Below, in pieces: positions 23,475 through 31,254 of a stretch of DNA of 64,000 nucleotides. This DNA comes from JAXLXE01 sp046328115. GTDB taxonomy: Bacteria > Chloroflexota > UBA6077 > JACCZL01. The stretch spans positions 3,038,001 through 3,102,000 of the forward strand of contig JAXLXE010000001.1 in NCBI GenBank assembly GCA_046328115.1, given 5' to 3'. The translations under genes and the position numbers were made by a program. The notes beneath the pieces are model-generated. The model had not been told where the DNA came from. It was given only the letters and a program-made list of their open reading frames with translations, and did no database searches. The first letter of the stretch is position 1, and every line of letters begins with the position of its first letter.

Positions 23475-24662
23475 ATGGAAACAAGGCTCACGAGATCTCA
23501 GTTCATCCGCGTCTTCGCCGCCGGGCCGCTGCTCGCTCTGGCCGCCTGCTCGCCTGCCGCGACGCCGGCGCCCACCAGCGCGCCCGCGAAGGCAGAGCCC
23601 CCCAAGCCGGCGGCCACCGCGGCCCCGGCCGCGCCCGCCGCGCCACCGGCCGCCACCACGGCTCCTGCGAAACCAGAGGCGGCCAAACCGGCGGAGCAGA
23701 AGCCGGCCGAGTCCAAGCCCGCCGGGGATCCCATCCCCCTGCGTTTCGCCTCCATCGCCAACGCCAGCCAGTCCTACATCCCGGTCGTGATGATCGAGAA
23801 GGGCATCGGCAAGAAGTACGGCTTCGACGTGAAGATGGTGGATCTGAGCAACACCGCCCAGCAGTGGACCAGCATGCGCGGGGGCGAGTCGGACGTATCC
23901 AGCGGCAGCTTCCTGGACCTGCTCCGCCAGCGCCAGGCGGGCCTCAAGGCAAAGGCGTTTCGCGGGTTCTACGGCTTCGGCAACCCCATCGTGGCGCCCG
24001 CCAATAAGACGTACGCCAAACTCACCGACCTCAAGGGCGCCAAGGTCGGCGTGCCTAGTGCCAACTTGCTGGACTGGCAGATCCTCCGCGCCGCCGGCAA
24101 GAAGAAGGACGGCTTCGACATCGGCAAAGAGGCCACCGTGCAGGAGGCCGCGCCCCAGATTCTGATGCAGACCATGCTCCGCGGTGAGCTCGACGCCTCC
24201 TACCAGTTCAGCGACTTCGTCCTAGAGGGACTCACCGAGGGCAAGCTCAAGGAGGTCACCACCGTCGCCAAGGTGATGGCGGAGGGCGGCCTGGACACCA
24301 AGGCCCTGTACCTCACCTATAACATGGTGGACTCCTGGCGCGAGAAGCACGGACCGGACGCCGTGGCACGGTTGATCGCCGCCATGGACGAGGCCGTCGA
24401 GGTGATGCAGAAGGACGATTCCCTCTGGGCCATGCTCGCCAAGCGCTCCGGCGTGGAGAACCAGAAGCTCATCGAGCCCTTCATGAAGCTCCAGCGCGAG
24501 CGCTTCAATGTGGACTTCGGCAAGTCCAAACTGGAGCCCACCCAGACGCTCCTGGATGAGATGGTCAAGACCGTGGGCCAGGAGCCAGTAGGGGTCAGCA
24601 AGGTTGACCCGGAAGCGTTCGACTTCGACTCCGTAGAGGCGGCCAAGAAGGCCCGCCGCTAG
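23475..24662 (+). CDS. ABC transporter substrate-binding lipoprotein (SsuA/NMT1-like)
   Basis: 395 aa. Signal peptide with lipobox Leu-Ala-Ala-Cys at about residues 22-25, then a 60-residue Ala/Pro/Lys linker that places the binding domain away from the membrane. The mature domain has Val-Val-Met-Ile-Glu-Lys-Gly-Ile-Gly-Lys-Lys-Tyr-Gly and Leu-Lys-Gly-Ala-Lys-Val-Gly-Val-Pro, as in SsuA/THI5-like proteins. ATG at 23475 is chosen because AGGAGG (23459-23464) is 10 nt upstream; the GTG at 23466 would be one base from it. The ligand is unknown; sulfonate, nitrile or aromatic compounds fit the context. Confidence 0.87.
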   Translation: METRLTRSQFIRVFAAGPLLALAACSPAATPAPTSAPAKAEPPKPAATAAPAAPAAPPAATTAPAKPEAAKPAEQKPAESKPAGDPIPLRFASIANASQSYIPVVMIEKGIGKKYGFDVKMVDLSNTAQQWTSMRGGESDVSSGSFLDLLRQRQAGLKAKAFRGFYGFGNPIVAPANKTYAKLTDLKGAKVGVPSANLLDWQILRAAGKKKDGFDIGKEATVQEAAPQILMQTMLRGELDASYQFSDFVLEGLTEGKLKEVTTVAKVMAEGGLDTKALYLTYNMVDSWREKHGPDAVARLIAAMDEAVEVMQKDDSLWAMLAKRSGVENQKLIEPFMKLQRERFNVDFGKSKLEPTQTLLDEMVKTVGQEPVGVSKVDPEAFDFDSVEAAKKARR

Positions 24663-24678
24663 ATACGAGGCGCCACCC

Positions 24679-25596
24679 ATGCCGCACCCAGCACCAGCCC
24701 ACAAACAGCTCCACGGGATCATCCCGTACCTCGTCTCGCCCATCGATGAGGCCACCGGTCAGGTGCGTGAGCGAGTACTCAGAGAGCTCGTGGATCACCT
24801 CATCGCCGAGGGCGTGCACGGCCTCAGCCCACTCGGGAGCACCGGCGAGTTCGCCTACCTTTCTTTCGAGCAGCGGGAGGAGATCGTCAGAATCGTCGTG
24901 GATGCCGCGGCCGGCCGCGTACCGGTCGTGCCTGGCGTCGCCGCCTACTCCACCGTGGAGGCCATCCGCCAGGCCACGCGCTTCGTAGAGCTAGGCGCGG
25001 ACGCGCTCGTCCTCATCCTGCAGACCATGTTCCCGGTAAGCCGGTCCGGCATGGAGAGCTACTTCACGCTCACCGCCAGGGCCGTGGACTGTCCCATCGT
25101 GCTCTACACCAACCCCGGCCTGCTGGGCGGCGATGTCACGCCAGACATCGTGGACACGCTGAGCCACGTGCCGAACATCAGCTACGTCAAAGACGCCAGC
25201 GGCAACACCGGCCGGATCCTCACCATCCTCAATCGGGTGGGCGATCGGATGAAAGTGTTCAGCGCTTCTGCCCACATCCCCTTCGTGGTGTTCCAGCTCG
25301 GCGGGGTGGGCTGGATGGCCGGTCCCGCCTGCGTCGTCGCCCGCGAGTGCGTGGAGCTCTATGACCTGATGCGCGCCGGCCGAGTGGATGAAGCGCTGGA
25401 GCGCCAGCGCCCGCTCTGGCGGGTGAACGAGCTGTTTCAGAAGTACTCGCTCGCGGCCTGCATCAAGGCCGGGCTCCAGGTCAAGGGATTCGCCGTGGGT
25501 GGCCCGATCCCTCCCCAGGAGCCGCTCAGGGCCGAGGCCGTGGAAGAGATCCGCGCGGCACTGGCAAGCCTGGAGCGCGTGACCGCCCGCGCGTAG
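24679..25596 (+). CDS. Dihydrodipicolinate synthase family (DapA/NAL) lyase
   Basis: 305 aa, class I aldolase barrel. The Schiff-base Lys is Lys171 in Tyr-Val-Lys-Asp-Ala-Ser-Gly; the catalytic Tyr sits in Leu-Tyr-Thr-Asn-Pro. The N-terminal Gly-Ser-Thr-Gly-Glu-Phe matches the Gly-Thr-Thr-Gly-Glu pyruvate-binding motif with a Ser in place of the first Thr. In a catabolic operon it is more likely a pyruvate- or oxaloacetate-releasing aldolase or a decarboxylase than true DapA, which is usually found with lysine genes. Confidence 0.85.
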   Translation: MPHPAPAHKQLHGIIPYLVSPIDEATGQVRERVLRELVDHLIAEGVHGLSPLGSTGEFAYLSFEQREEIVRIVVDAAAGRVPVVPGVAAYSTVEAIRQATRFVELGADALVLILQTMFPVSRSGMESYFTLTARAVDCPIVLYTNPGLLGGDVTPDIVDTLSHVPNISYVKDASGNTGRILTILNRVGDRMKVFSASAHIPFVVFQLGGVGWMAGPACVVARECVELYDLMRAGRVDEALERQRPLWRVNELFQKYSLAACIKAGLQVKGFAVGGPIPPQEPLRAEAVEEIRAALASLERVTARA

Positions 25597-25605
25597 GAGC
25601 TGCTG

Positions 25606-27057
25606 ATGGTACTCGCAAAACGAACCGCGTTTCTCGTAGATCTCGAGTCCGCCATCGGCGAGGACCGCGTCATCACCGATCCGCCGGCGATCGAGGCCAT
25701 GCTCCGTGACAACTCCTGGCTCTCGCCCATCCTGACCGAGCACTTCGGCCAGATGAAGCAGGCAACCGGCGGCAGCTTCGACGTGGCCGCGATCGCGATG
25801 CCCCGTGACGTTCCACAGCTCCAGCAATGCATTGCGGTCGCCGTCCGCCACAACGTCCCTATGACGCTGCGGGGCGGCGGTAGCTCCAACTTCGGCCAGT
25901 CCGTCCCGCTGGCCGGTGGCCTGGTCATCGATATTCGATCCATCAATCGCATCCTGGACATCCGCGATGACCGCGTCACCGTGGAGGCCGGCGCGCTCCA
26001 GGGCGAGGTCAGCCGCGCCGTCAAGGCACGCGGACGCGAGCTGACCATTCTCACCACCACCTACGCCATCTCCACCGCGGCCGGCTGGGTCGCTGGCGGT
26101 CACGTCGGAATCGGCGCCAACACCCGCGGCACCATCTGGGACGGCAATGTCCTGGGCGTCAAGCTCCTCACCGCGGAGGAGAACCCCCGCGAGATCGAGC
26201 TCAACGGAGACCAGGCGCTGTACCCGGTCCTGCACGCCTACGGCACCACCGGTGTCATCACCCAGGTGACGTTCCCGCTGGTCCCCGCCCGTGAGTGGGT
26301 AGAGGTGGCCGTGGCCTTCGAGTCATTCGATCCCGCCTGCGCTATGGTCCGCCAGCTAGCGGAGGAGTCGACGGTGCCCCATCTCGTGGCCACGGCCCAG
26401 GAGGCGCCCATCCCCACCAGCTTCGCGCCCATGAAAGACTACTTCAGGGACCACCAGAGCGCCGTCATGGCCATCATCTCAGCCGACCACGTGGCCGCCT
26501 GCGAGCAGATCGCCGCGGCGCTCGGCGGCCGGCTGCGCATCTGGCGGCGCGAGAGCGAGAATCGGAAGTGCCCGATGGCCTACATGGTCTATGGGCACCG
26601 GATGCTCTGGGTCAAGAAGATCGCCCCATCCGCCGCGTTCCTCCACTGCTATTTCAAACCAGACGCGGTCGGCGAGCAGGTTCGAGCCATCAAGGATCGT
26701 TTTGGGGATCAGATCTGGTTCGAAATGAAGTACATCAAGTCACGCTGGCTGCGGATGCTCCGCGGGTTGGAGGGTGAGGGCTCTCTACCCGCGCCCGTGC
26801 TCACCGTGGTGTCCGGCGACCGCGCCGTACTCCAATCCCTCATGAATTTCTGCGGCGAGATCGGTGTGACATACCAGAACCCCCACACCTTCGTCCTGGA
26901 GGAGAGCGGCCTCTTCCCGGACTTCGCGCCGATTCTGGAATTCAAGCAGCGAACTGACCCAAAGGGACTGCTGAACCCCGGAAAGATCGGCAGCCAGTTC
27001 TTCTCGAGACCAGCCTCGTCAACAAACTCGCCAGCAACCGCGTCAACAGGGAGTTAA
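25606..27057 (+). CDS. FAD-binding oxidase of the VAO/PCMH fold (GlcD-like)
   Basis: 483 aa. The FAD_binding_4 domain is visible from about residue 65: Met-Thr-Leu-Arg-Gly-Gly-Gly-Ser-Ser-Asn, then Gly-Gly-Leu-Val-Ile-Asp-Ile-Arg, and Val-Glu-Ala-Gly-Ala-Leu-Gln-Gly-Glu-Val. The C-terminal part ends with Leu-Leu-Asn-Pro-Gly-Lys-Ile, common in D-lactate/glycolate oxidase-type enzymes. It likely oxidises a hydroxy acid or an alcohol made by the preceding lyase. An AGGAG site lies in the 9-bp gap after the lyase stop. Confidence 0.85.
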   Translation: MVLAKRTAFLVDLESAIGEDRVITDPPAIEAMLRDNSWLSPILTEHFGQMKQATGGSFDVAAIAMPRDVPQLQQCIAVAVRHNVPMTLRGGGSSNFGQSVPLAGGLVIDIRSINRILDIRDDRVTVEAGALQGEVSRAVKARGRELTILTTTYAISTAAGWVAGGHVGIGANTRGTIWDGNVLGVKLLTAEENPREIELNGDQALYPVLHAYGTTGVITQVTFPLVPAREWVEVAVAFESFDPACAMVRQLAEESTVPHLVATAQEAPIPTSFAPMKDYFRDHQSAVMAIISADHVAACEQIAAALGGRLRIWRRESENRKCPMAYMVYGHRMLWVKKIAPSAAFLHCYFKPDAVGEQVRAIKDRFGDQIWFEMKYIKSRWLRMLRGLEGEGSLPAPVLTVVSGDRAVLQSLMNFCGEIGVTYQNPHTFVLEESGLFPDFAPILEFKQRTDPKGLLNPGKIGSQFFSRPASSTNSPATASTGS

Positions 27058-27062
27058 GCCAC

Positions 27063-27452
27063 ATGAGCACGATGCAGCAGGTGGACCACATCGCGCTGGG
27101 AGTGAAGGACCTGGATGAGCGTATCGCCTTCTTCACGGAGAAGATGGGCATGGAGCTCATTCGCATGGGGACCCACTTTGCATCCGGCGGACGGATCGCC
27201 ATGCTGCGCGACGCTCGCGGCTTCAAATTCGAGCTGATCGAGGACGGCTCCGCCGACACGCGGATGATGCACATCGCGTTCCGCGCCGGTGACGTGGACG
27301 CCGGGCACGACCTGCTGTTGGAGAGCGGCTGCCAGACTATCCGCGGCCCGCACGACCTGAAGGCCGCCAGGGCCCGCACGGCCATCGTCAACGATCCAAC
27401 CAATCTGCAGATCCAGGTGGTCAAATACGAGCCGGATAGCCCGGACGTCTGA
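27063..27452 (+). CDS. VOC-fold (glyoxalase/dioxygenase) protein
   Basis: 129 aa with the two beta-alpha-beta-beta-beta modules of the VOC superfamily. Val-Asp-His-Ile-Ala-Leu-Gly-Val gives the first metal His; Lys-Phe-Glu-Leu-Ile supplies a Glu; Met-Met-His-Ile-Ala-Phe gives the second His; a final acidic ligand is less clear, since Leu-Gln-Ile-Gln-Val has Gln where Glu is usual. It could be an isomerase, lyase or epimerase. It is the last gene of the operon, five bases after the oxidase stop. Confidence 0.82.
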   Translation: MSTMQQVDHIALGVKDLDERIAFFTEKMGMELIRMGTHFASGGRIAMLRDARGFKFELIEDGSADTRMMHIAFRAGDVDAGHDLLLESGCQTIRGPHDLKAARARTAIVNDPTNLQIQVVKYEPDSPDV

Positions 27453-27471
27453 GAGCCTGAGCCCACGGGCG

Positions 27472-28875
27472 CTACCTGGCCGGCCCAGCTCCAACCACGG
27501 TGAGCGCGGCCGCTGGCTGGCTGCCAGATGCCGGACAGGCACGGCAATCCCGCCAGTCACACCAGTGCTTGTACAGGTGGATCAGCCCCTGCTGACGTAG
27601 CGCCCCTCGGGCAAACTCTGCGGAGCGCTCCCCGCCGAGCTGGAGCGCCATCTCCCGGACCAGCCGATTGGGTGCCGTGCCGGGGTATCGCTGGTACAGC
27701 GCCCAGGCCCGTCGCGACAGGACTTCATCCCCGGCCGCCTGCCCCAGCGCGTGCAGCAACGGCAGCACCACGTTCACGACCACCTCGCCGGCCCGGTCTG
27801 CGCCGATCAGTGAAGGCCGCCTCGCCGGCGCCGGACAGTCAAAATCATAGAACCACGGCCAGAACGGGTCCTCCGCCGTGGCCCGCCAGCGCGCGGCAAG
27901 CACCGCCGGCTTCCGTTCTACAGCTACAGACAACGCTTCATCCACGAGACGATCCACCGTGTCCCGGGCCAACCAGTCCGCCGCCAGGTAGCTGACACCC
28001 GCCAGACGCCGCGCCGGCAGCCCCTCCGGACGGACCCGCCAGGTCTGCCACCGGGGGAGCCCATCCGGACCAGGACCACCGCTCCCGCGCCCACTCCACG
28101 CGCGTTCGACCTCAGCCGCCCACGGATCAGGCGCCTCGAGCCCACGCTGCGCGGGCAGGAGACCAGCCGCGCCCAATAGAATCGCCTGGAGCTCCACCAG
28201 CCGTTGCCGTCTGGGGAGCGCCGCCGCGCTGGCCAGATCGCTCAGAGGCACGAGCCCGGCGAGCGTCTCGAACCCCTCAATATTGGCGGAATACCCCATG
28301 GCCCGTAGCAGACCGCGGTACAACACCTCGTCCGGCGCCACGCACGTCAAGTCCGCCTCAAAGCGGGCGGACTTCTCCAGGAACCTGTCCTGGCCGGCCC
28401 GCTCCACCATCGCTGCCGGATCACCGCCACCGTGCGCGCACGGCTCCGTCGTGAGCGGCGCCCGCTCCTCCTGAGCGCGCCGCCGCTCCAGCTCGGCGAT
28501 GGGCTGCGCGAGATGCTTGATCAGCTCCAGCGTGGGCGGGTGTTGCCCATCGCTCCGAACCGTGGGTCTGCCCGCGTCATTCCACAGCACCACGTGAGCC
28601 ACCACCCGGTCATAGCCGGGATCCACGTGGTGGCCGTGCCGCGCCCAGTCCGAAGCGAACACGTGGATCTCCACGTCGCCCTTCAGCAGCAGGCCGTCCT
28701 CGCGCGCCAGCACCGCCCCCTGGAAGTCAGTCCGGCGATCTCCCCACGCGCGGCCCCGGTACACCACCTGGTACTGGTGTCCATCGTCAGCGCTCAGCGG
28801 TCCCAGCAGCACCTGCTGCTCCCAGACCCAGCTCACAAGCCGTTCGGCAACGCGCAGGCTGCGGAGCGCGGTCAT
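27472..28875 (-). CDS. DUF2851 family protein
   Basis: 467 aa. Family features are Tyr-Arg-Gly-Arg-Ala-Trp-Gly-Asp-Arg-Arg-Thr-Asp-Phe, then Gly-Asp-Val-Glu-Ile-His, and a middle Gly-Tyr-Ser-Ala-Asn-Ile-Glu-Gly-Phe region. The C-terminus has Gly-Leu-Ile-His-Leu-Tyr-Lys-His-Trp-Cys and Cys-Arg-Ala-Cys-Pro, as in other members. Asp-Val-Glu-Ile-His recalls a nuclease-type acidic motif, but no activity is known. ATG at 28875 lies 10 bp after the small membrane gene's stop; the longer frame to 28932 would overlap that gene. No ribosome site is seen, so translation may be coupled. Confidence 0.83.
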   Translation of the reverse strand: MTALRSLRVAERLVSWVWEQQVLLGPLSADDGHQYQVVYRGRAWGDRRTDFQGAVLAREDGLLLKGDVEIHVFASDWARHGHHVDPGYDRVVAHVVLWNDAGRPTVRSDGQHPPTLELIKHLAQPIAELERRRAQEERAPLTTEPCAHGGGDPAAMVERAGQDRFLEKSARFEADLTCVAPDEVLYRGLLRAMGYSANIEGFETLAGLVPLSDLASAAALPRRQRLVELQAILLGAAGLLPAQRGLEAPDPWAAEVERAWSGRGSGGPGPDGLPRWQTWRVRPEGLPARRLAGVSYLAADWLARDTVDRLVDEALSVAVERKPAVLAARWRATAEDPFWPWFYDFDCPAPARRPSLIGADRAGEVVVNVVLPLLHALGQAAGDEVLSRRAWALYQRYPGTAPNRLVREMALQLGGERSAEFARGALRQQGLIHLYKHWCDWRDCRACPASGSQPAAALTVVGAGPAR

Positions 28876-28885
28876 GGAGGTGAGG

Positions 28886-29152
28886 TTACCGTCCCCAGAC
28901 CCGCGAGCCGCCCGGCGCGGGCGGCGACTCAACCGTCTTGACCAGGACGTACTCGCCCTCGATCACCTCACGGGGCGAGCCCTCCGGCTGTCCGCGTGTC
29001 CACCCCGCGACCCGCCTCAGTCGGTACGCGAGCGCCACCACGCCCGCGGCCGCCAGGCCCAGCAGCGCCAACAACCCCACGCTCACCAGGAACACCGCCC
29101 CTATGAGCACGAGGATCGCCGTATACAGGTACGTGCGCCAGGCCTGCACCAT
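28886..29152 (-). CDS. Small bitopic membrane protein, 88 aa
   Basis: One long hydrophobic segment (about residues 8-42, enough for two close helices) is followed by a basic cluster (Tyr-Arg-Leu-Arg-Arg) and a cytoplasmic tail with Val-Ile-Glu-Gly-Glu-Tyr-Val. That short motif recurs in small inner-membrane proteins of unknown function. The positive-inside rule places the C-terminus in the cytoplasm. It is first in a two-gene operon with DUF2851. A GGAG site precedes the ATG. Confidence 0.65.
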   Translation of the reverse strand: MVQAWRTYLYTAILVLIGAVFLVSVGLLALLGLAAAGVVALAYRLRRVAGWTRGQPEGSPREVIEGEYVLVKTVESPPAPGGSRVWGR

Positions 29153-29325
29153 CGCTCCACCACCCGCCAGAAGCAGTGTACCCTACCTTCAAGCCGCCGC
29201 CAGTGTGGGTCGTACACCGTCTCGTGAGTATGCTTCACTGGTGTAACGGGAACGGCCCGTCCGTCGAGCCCACCTGATCAACACCTAATCTAGGTTAAGT
29301 CCCCCCGCACCGAGGATATCCAACG

Positions 29326-30303
29326 TTGTCCCAACCCGGCGAAGTCGTGCACCAGCCTGACCGGATCACCTCCCGAACCCTCCTCCTGATCGTGCTCACG
29401 GTCGCCGTGTGGGGCGCGCTCCACCCGCTCGGCAAGATTGTGTATCGCGAGGTCACACCCAGCCAGTTCGCGTTCCAGCGGGTGCTGCTGGCCTTCGTCG
29501 AGCTGCTCATCCTCTGCGTCCTGACGGGTCGGAGCACGGCGCTCATCGGCGCCTTCCGCCCCAGTGTGTGGCCCTGGACCGTGGGGCTGGGCCTCTCCGG
29601 CTTCTTCTTCAGCCCCGTGCTCACCATGACCAGTCTGGACCTGCTGCCGGCCGGCGCTAGCAGCGTGCTGGCTAACGCAAGCCCGCTGATGGTGGCGATC
29701 GCCTCCGCGCCCCTGCTCCGCGAGCGCGTGCACGGCCGCACCATCGTGGGCATCGTGATCGGGTTCTCCGGCATCCTTCTGATCGCCGCGCGCGGGGGAA
29801 TCGGCGCGGAGCCACTGAGCCCCGTAGGCGTGACGCTGTCGCTCACCGGCACGGTAGCCTGGGCAGCCTACGTGCTGCTCGCAAGGCGCGCCCTGGCTGG
29901 CCGCGACACCATCGCGATGGGCGCCGCCTCTACCCTCGTGGGCGTGGTCCCGCTGGCCGCCTGGATGTCGATCAACGACGGTGTCCAACAACTTCTGGCC
30001 GCCTCGTGGACCACGCACGCCATTCTCGTCTGGGTTGGACTCGTCTCGACCGGTATGGCCTTCACGCTCTGGGCCTACCTGCTCAAGCACGTCAGCGCCG
30101 CGCGGCTCTCCGTCTTTCAGTACCTGATCCCGCTGCTTGCGCTCGGCTCGGCGTTCTTGCTCCTGGGGGAGGAGCCAACGCTCGGCGTCCTGATCGGGAC
30201 CGCGCTGGTCATCGCCGGCGTGGCCAATGCCAGCCGCACGGGCGGCCTGTCCCGGAATCCCGCGGCCCCGTCGCCCGTTCGATACGCTGAAGCACGTCGC
30301 TAG
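29326..30303 (+). CDS. DMT-superfamily (EamA) transporter
   Basis: 325 aa with ten predicted helices in two EamA repeats: the first begins near residue 18 (Val-Trp-Gly-Ala-Leu-His-Pro), the second near 165 (Thr-Val-Ala-Trp-Ala-Ala-Tyr-Val-Leu). The Pro-Leu-Leu-Ala-Leu-Gly-Ser-Ala-Phe-Leu-Leu-Leu-Gly-Glu near the end is the usual last helix. Members export metabolites such as amino acids or purines. The start is TTG. A TAGGTT hexamer near 29290 may be its promoter. It is 32 bp from the LmbE gene, probably co-transcribed. Confidence 0.85.
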   Translation: MSQPGEVVHQPDRITSRTLLLIVLTVAVWGALHPLGKIVYREVTPSQFAFQRVLLAFVELLILCVLTGRSTALIGAFRPSVWPWTVGLGLSGFFFSPVLTMTSLDLLPAGASSVLANASPLMVAIASAPLLRERVHGRTIVGIVIGFSGILLIAARGGIGAEPLSPVGVTLSLTGTVAWAAYVLLARRALAGRDTIAMGAASTLVGVVPLAAWMSINDGVQQLLAASWTTHAILVWVGLVSTGMAFTLWAYLLKHVSAARLSVFQYLIPLLALGSAFLLLGEEPTLGVLIGTALVIAGVANASRTGGLSRNPAAPSPVRYAEARR

Positions 30304-30335
30304 CCGGCACCAGACCACAGCTTCGGAGAACAAAC

Positions 30336-31187
30336 TTGAGCCAACCGCTCACCTTGATGGCGATCCATGCCCACCCAGACGATGAATCCATCAGCACCGG
30401 GGGGATCCTCGCCCGCTACGCCGACGAAGGCATCCACACAGTACTGGTCACCTGCACGGGTGGCGAGGTTGGCGAGATCGCCCACCCCACGCTCGCCTCC
30501 AGCGAGGACCTCCACGTGGTCCGCGAGTCTGAGCTACGCGCCGCCTGCGAGATCCTCGGCATTCGCACGCTCGAGCTCCTGGGCTATCGCGACTCCGGCA
30601 TGATGGGCACGGAGCCAAACCGGCATCCAGACTGCTTCTATCAGGCCGACCTTGACGTGGCCGTTGGCAAGCTCGTGGCGCTGGTCCGCGAGCACCGCCC
30701 TCAGGTGCTTGTGAGCTATGACGAGAACGGATTCTACGGCCACCCCGACCACATCTACGCCAACCGCATCACCGTCCGCGCGTTCGAGCGCGCCGGGGAT
30801 CCGGCCTGGTACCCGTGGGCCGGGACCACGCCGTGGCAACCACTCAAGCTCTACTACACAGCGGTCTCCCGGTCCCGCATGGCGGCTTTCGGCCAGCGCC
30901 TCCGTGAGCACGGCATCCGCCCCCCACTGGACAACGAGAACCCTGACGTGCCGCCCTTCGGGACGCCGGACGAGCTCATCACCACCATCGCGGACGTCAC
31001 CCCGTACGTTCGCCGCAAACGCGAAGCCCTCTGGCAGCACCGCACCCAGCTAGGGCCGGAGGTGTTCTTCTCCAAGCTCTCCCCCGAGCTGTTCGAAGAG
31101 CTCTTCGCCCACGAGGCCTTCCAGCGCGTAGCCTCCCGCATCCCCACCCCCCACCACGAAGACGACCTCTTCGCCGGCCTCCGCTGA
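30336..31187 (+). CDS. PIG-L/LmbE family deacetylase (MshB/Mca-like)
   Basis: 283 aa. Zn-binding His-Ala-His-Pro-Asp-Asp-Glu at residues 10-16 and Gly-His-Pro-Asp-His in the middle complete the family metal site. The arrangement (Arg-Tyr-Ala-Asp-Glu-Gly, Thr-Gly-Gly-Glu, Tyr-Asp-Glu-Asn-Gly-Phe-Tyr-Gly-His-Pro-Asp-His) is close to mycothiol conjugate amidase and MshB. It removes an acetyl or amide group from an N-acetylglucosamine-type substrate. Mycothiol synthesis outside Actinobacteria is limited, so bacillithiol-like or sugar substrates are alternatives. TTG at 30336 has a GGAGA site; ATG at 30357 is possible. Confidence 0.85.
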   Translation: MSQPLTLMAIHAHPDDESISTGGILARYADEGIHTVLVTCTGGEVGEIAHPTLASSEDLHVVRESELRAACEILGIRTLELLGYRDSGMMGTEPNRHPDCFYQADLDVAVGKLVALVREHRPQVLVSYDENGFYGHPDHIYANRITVRAFERAGDPAWYPWAGTTPWQPLKLYYTAVSRSRMAAFGQRLREHGIRPPLDNENPDVPPFGTPDELITTIADVTPYVRRKREALWQHRTQLGPEVFFSKLSPELFEELFAHEAFQRVASRIPTPHHEDDLFAGLR

Positions 31188-31197
31188 TCATCCAGCT

Positions 31198-31237
31198 ATT
31201 GGCGGGCTGGCTGCACTCGCGCAGCCAGCCCGCCAAT
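31198..31237. terminator. 17-bp perfect hairpin, bidirectional terminator
   Basis: Arms at 31198-31214 and 31221-31237 are fully complementary with a 6-nt loop. It sits between convergent genes ending at 31187 (plus) and 31255 (minus). There is a short AT step at each end but no T-tract, so it may act as a bidirectional terminator or an mRNA 3'-end stabiliser. Confidence 0.75.
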
Positions 31238-31254
31238 TACCGAAGACGGTCGCC

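Noticed and set aside
23560..23730. Repeated Ala/Pro/Lys codons as a possible DNA repeat or CRISPR-like array
   Set aside because: They encode the flexible linker of a lipoprotein and show no regular spacer-repeat period.
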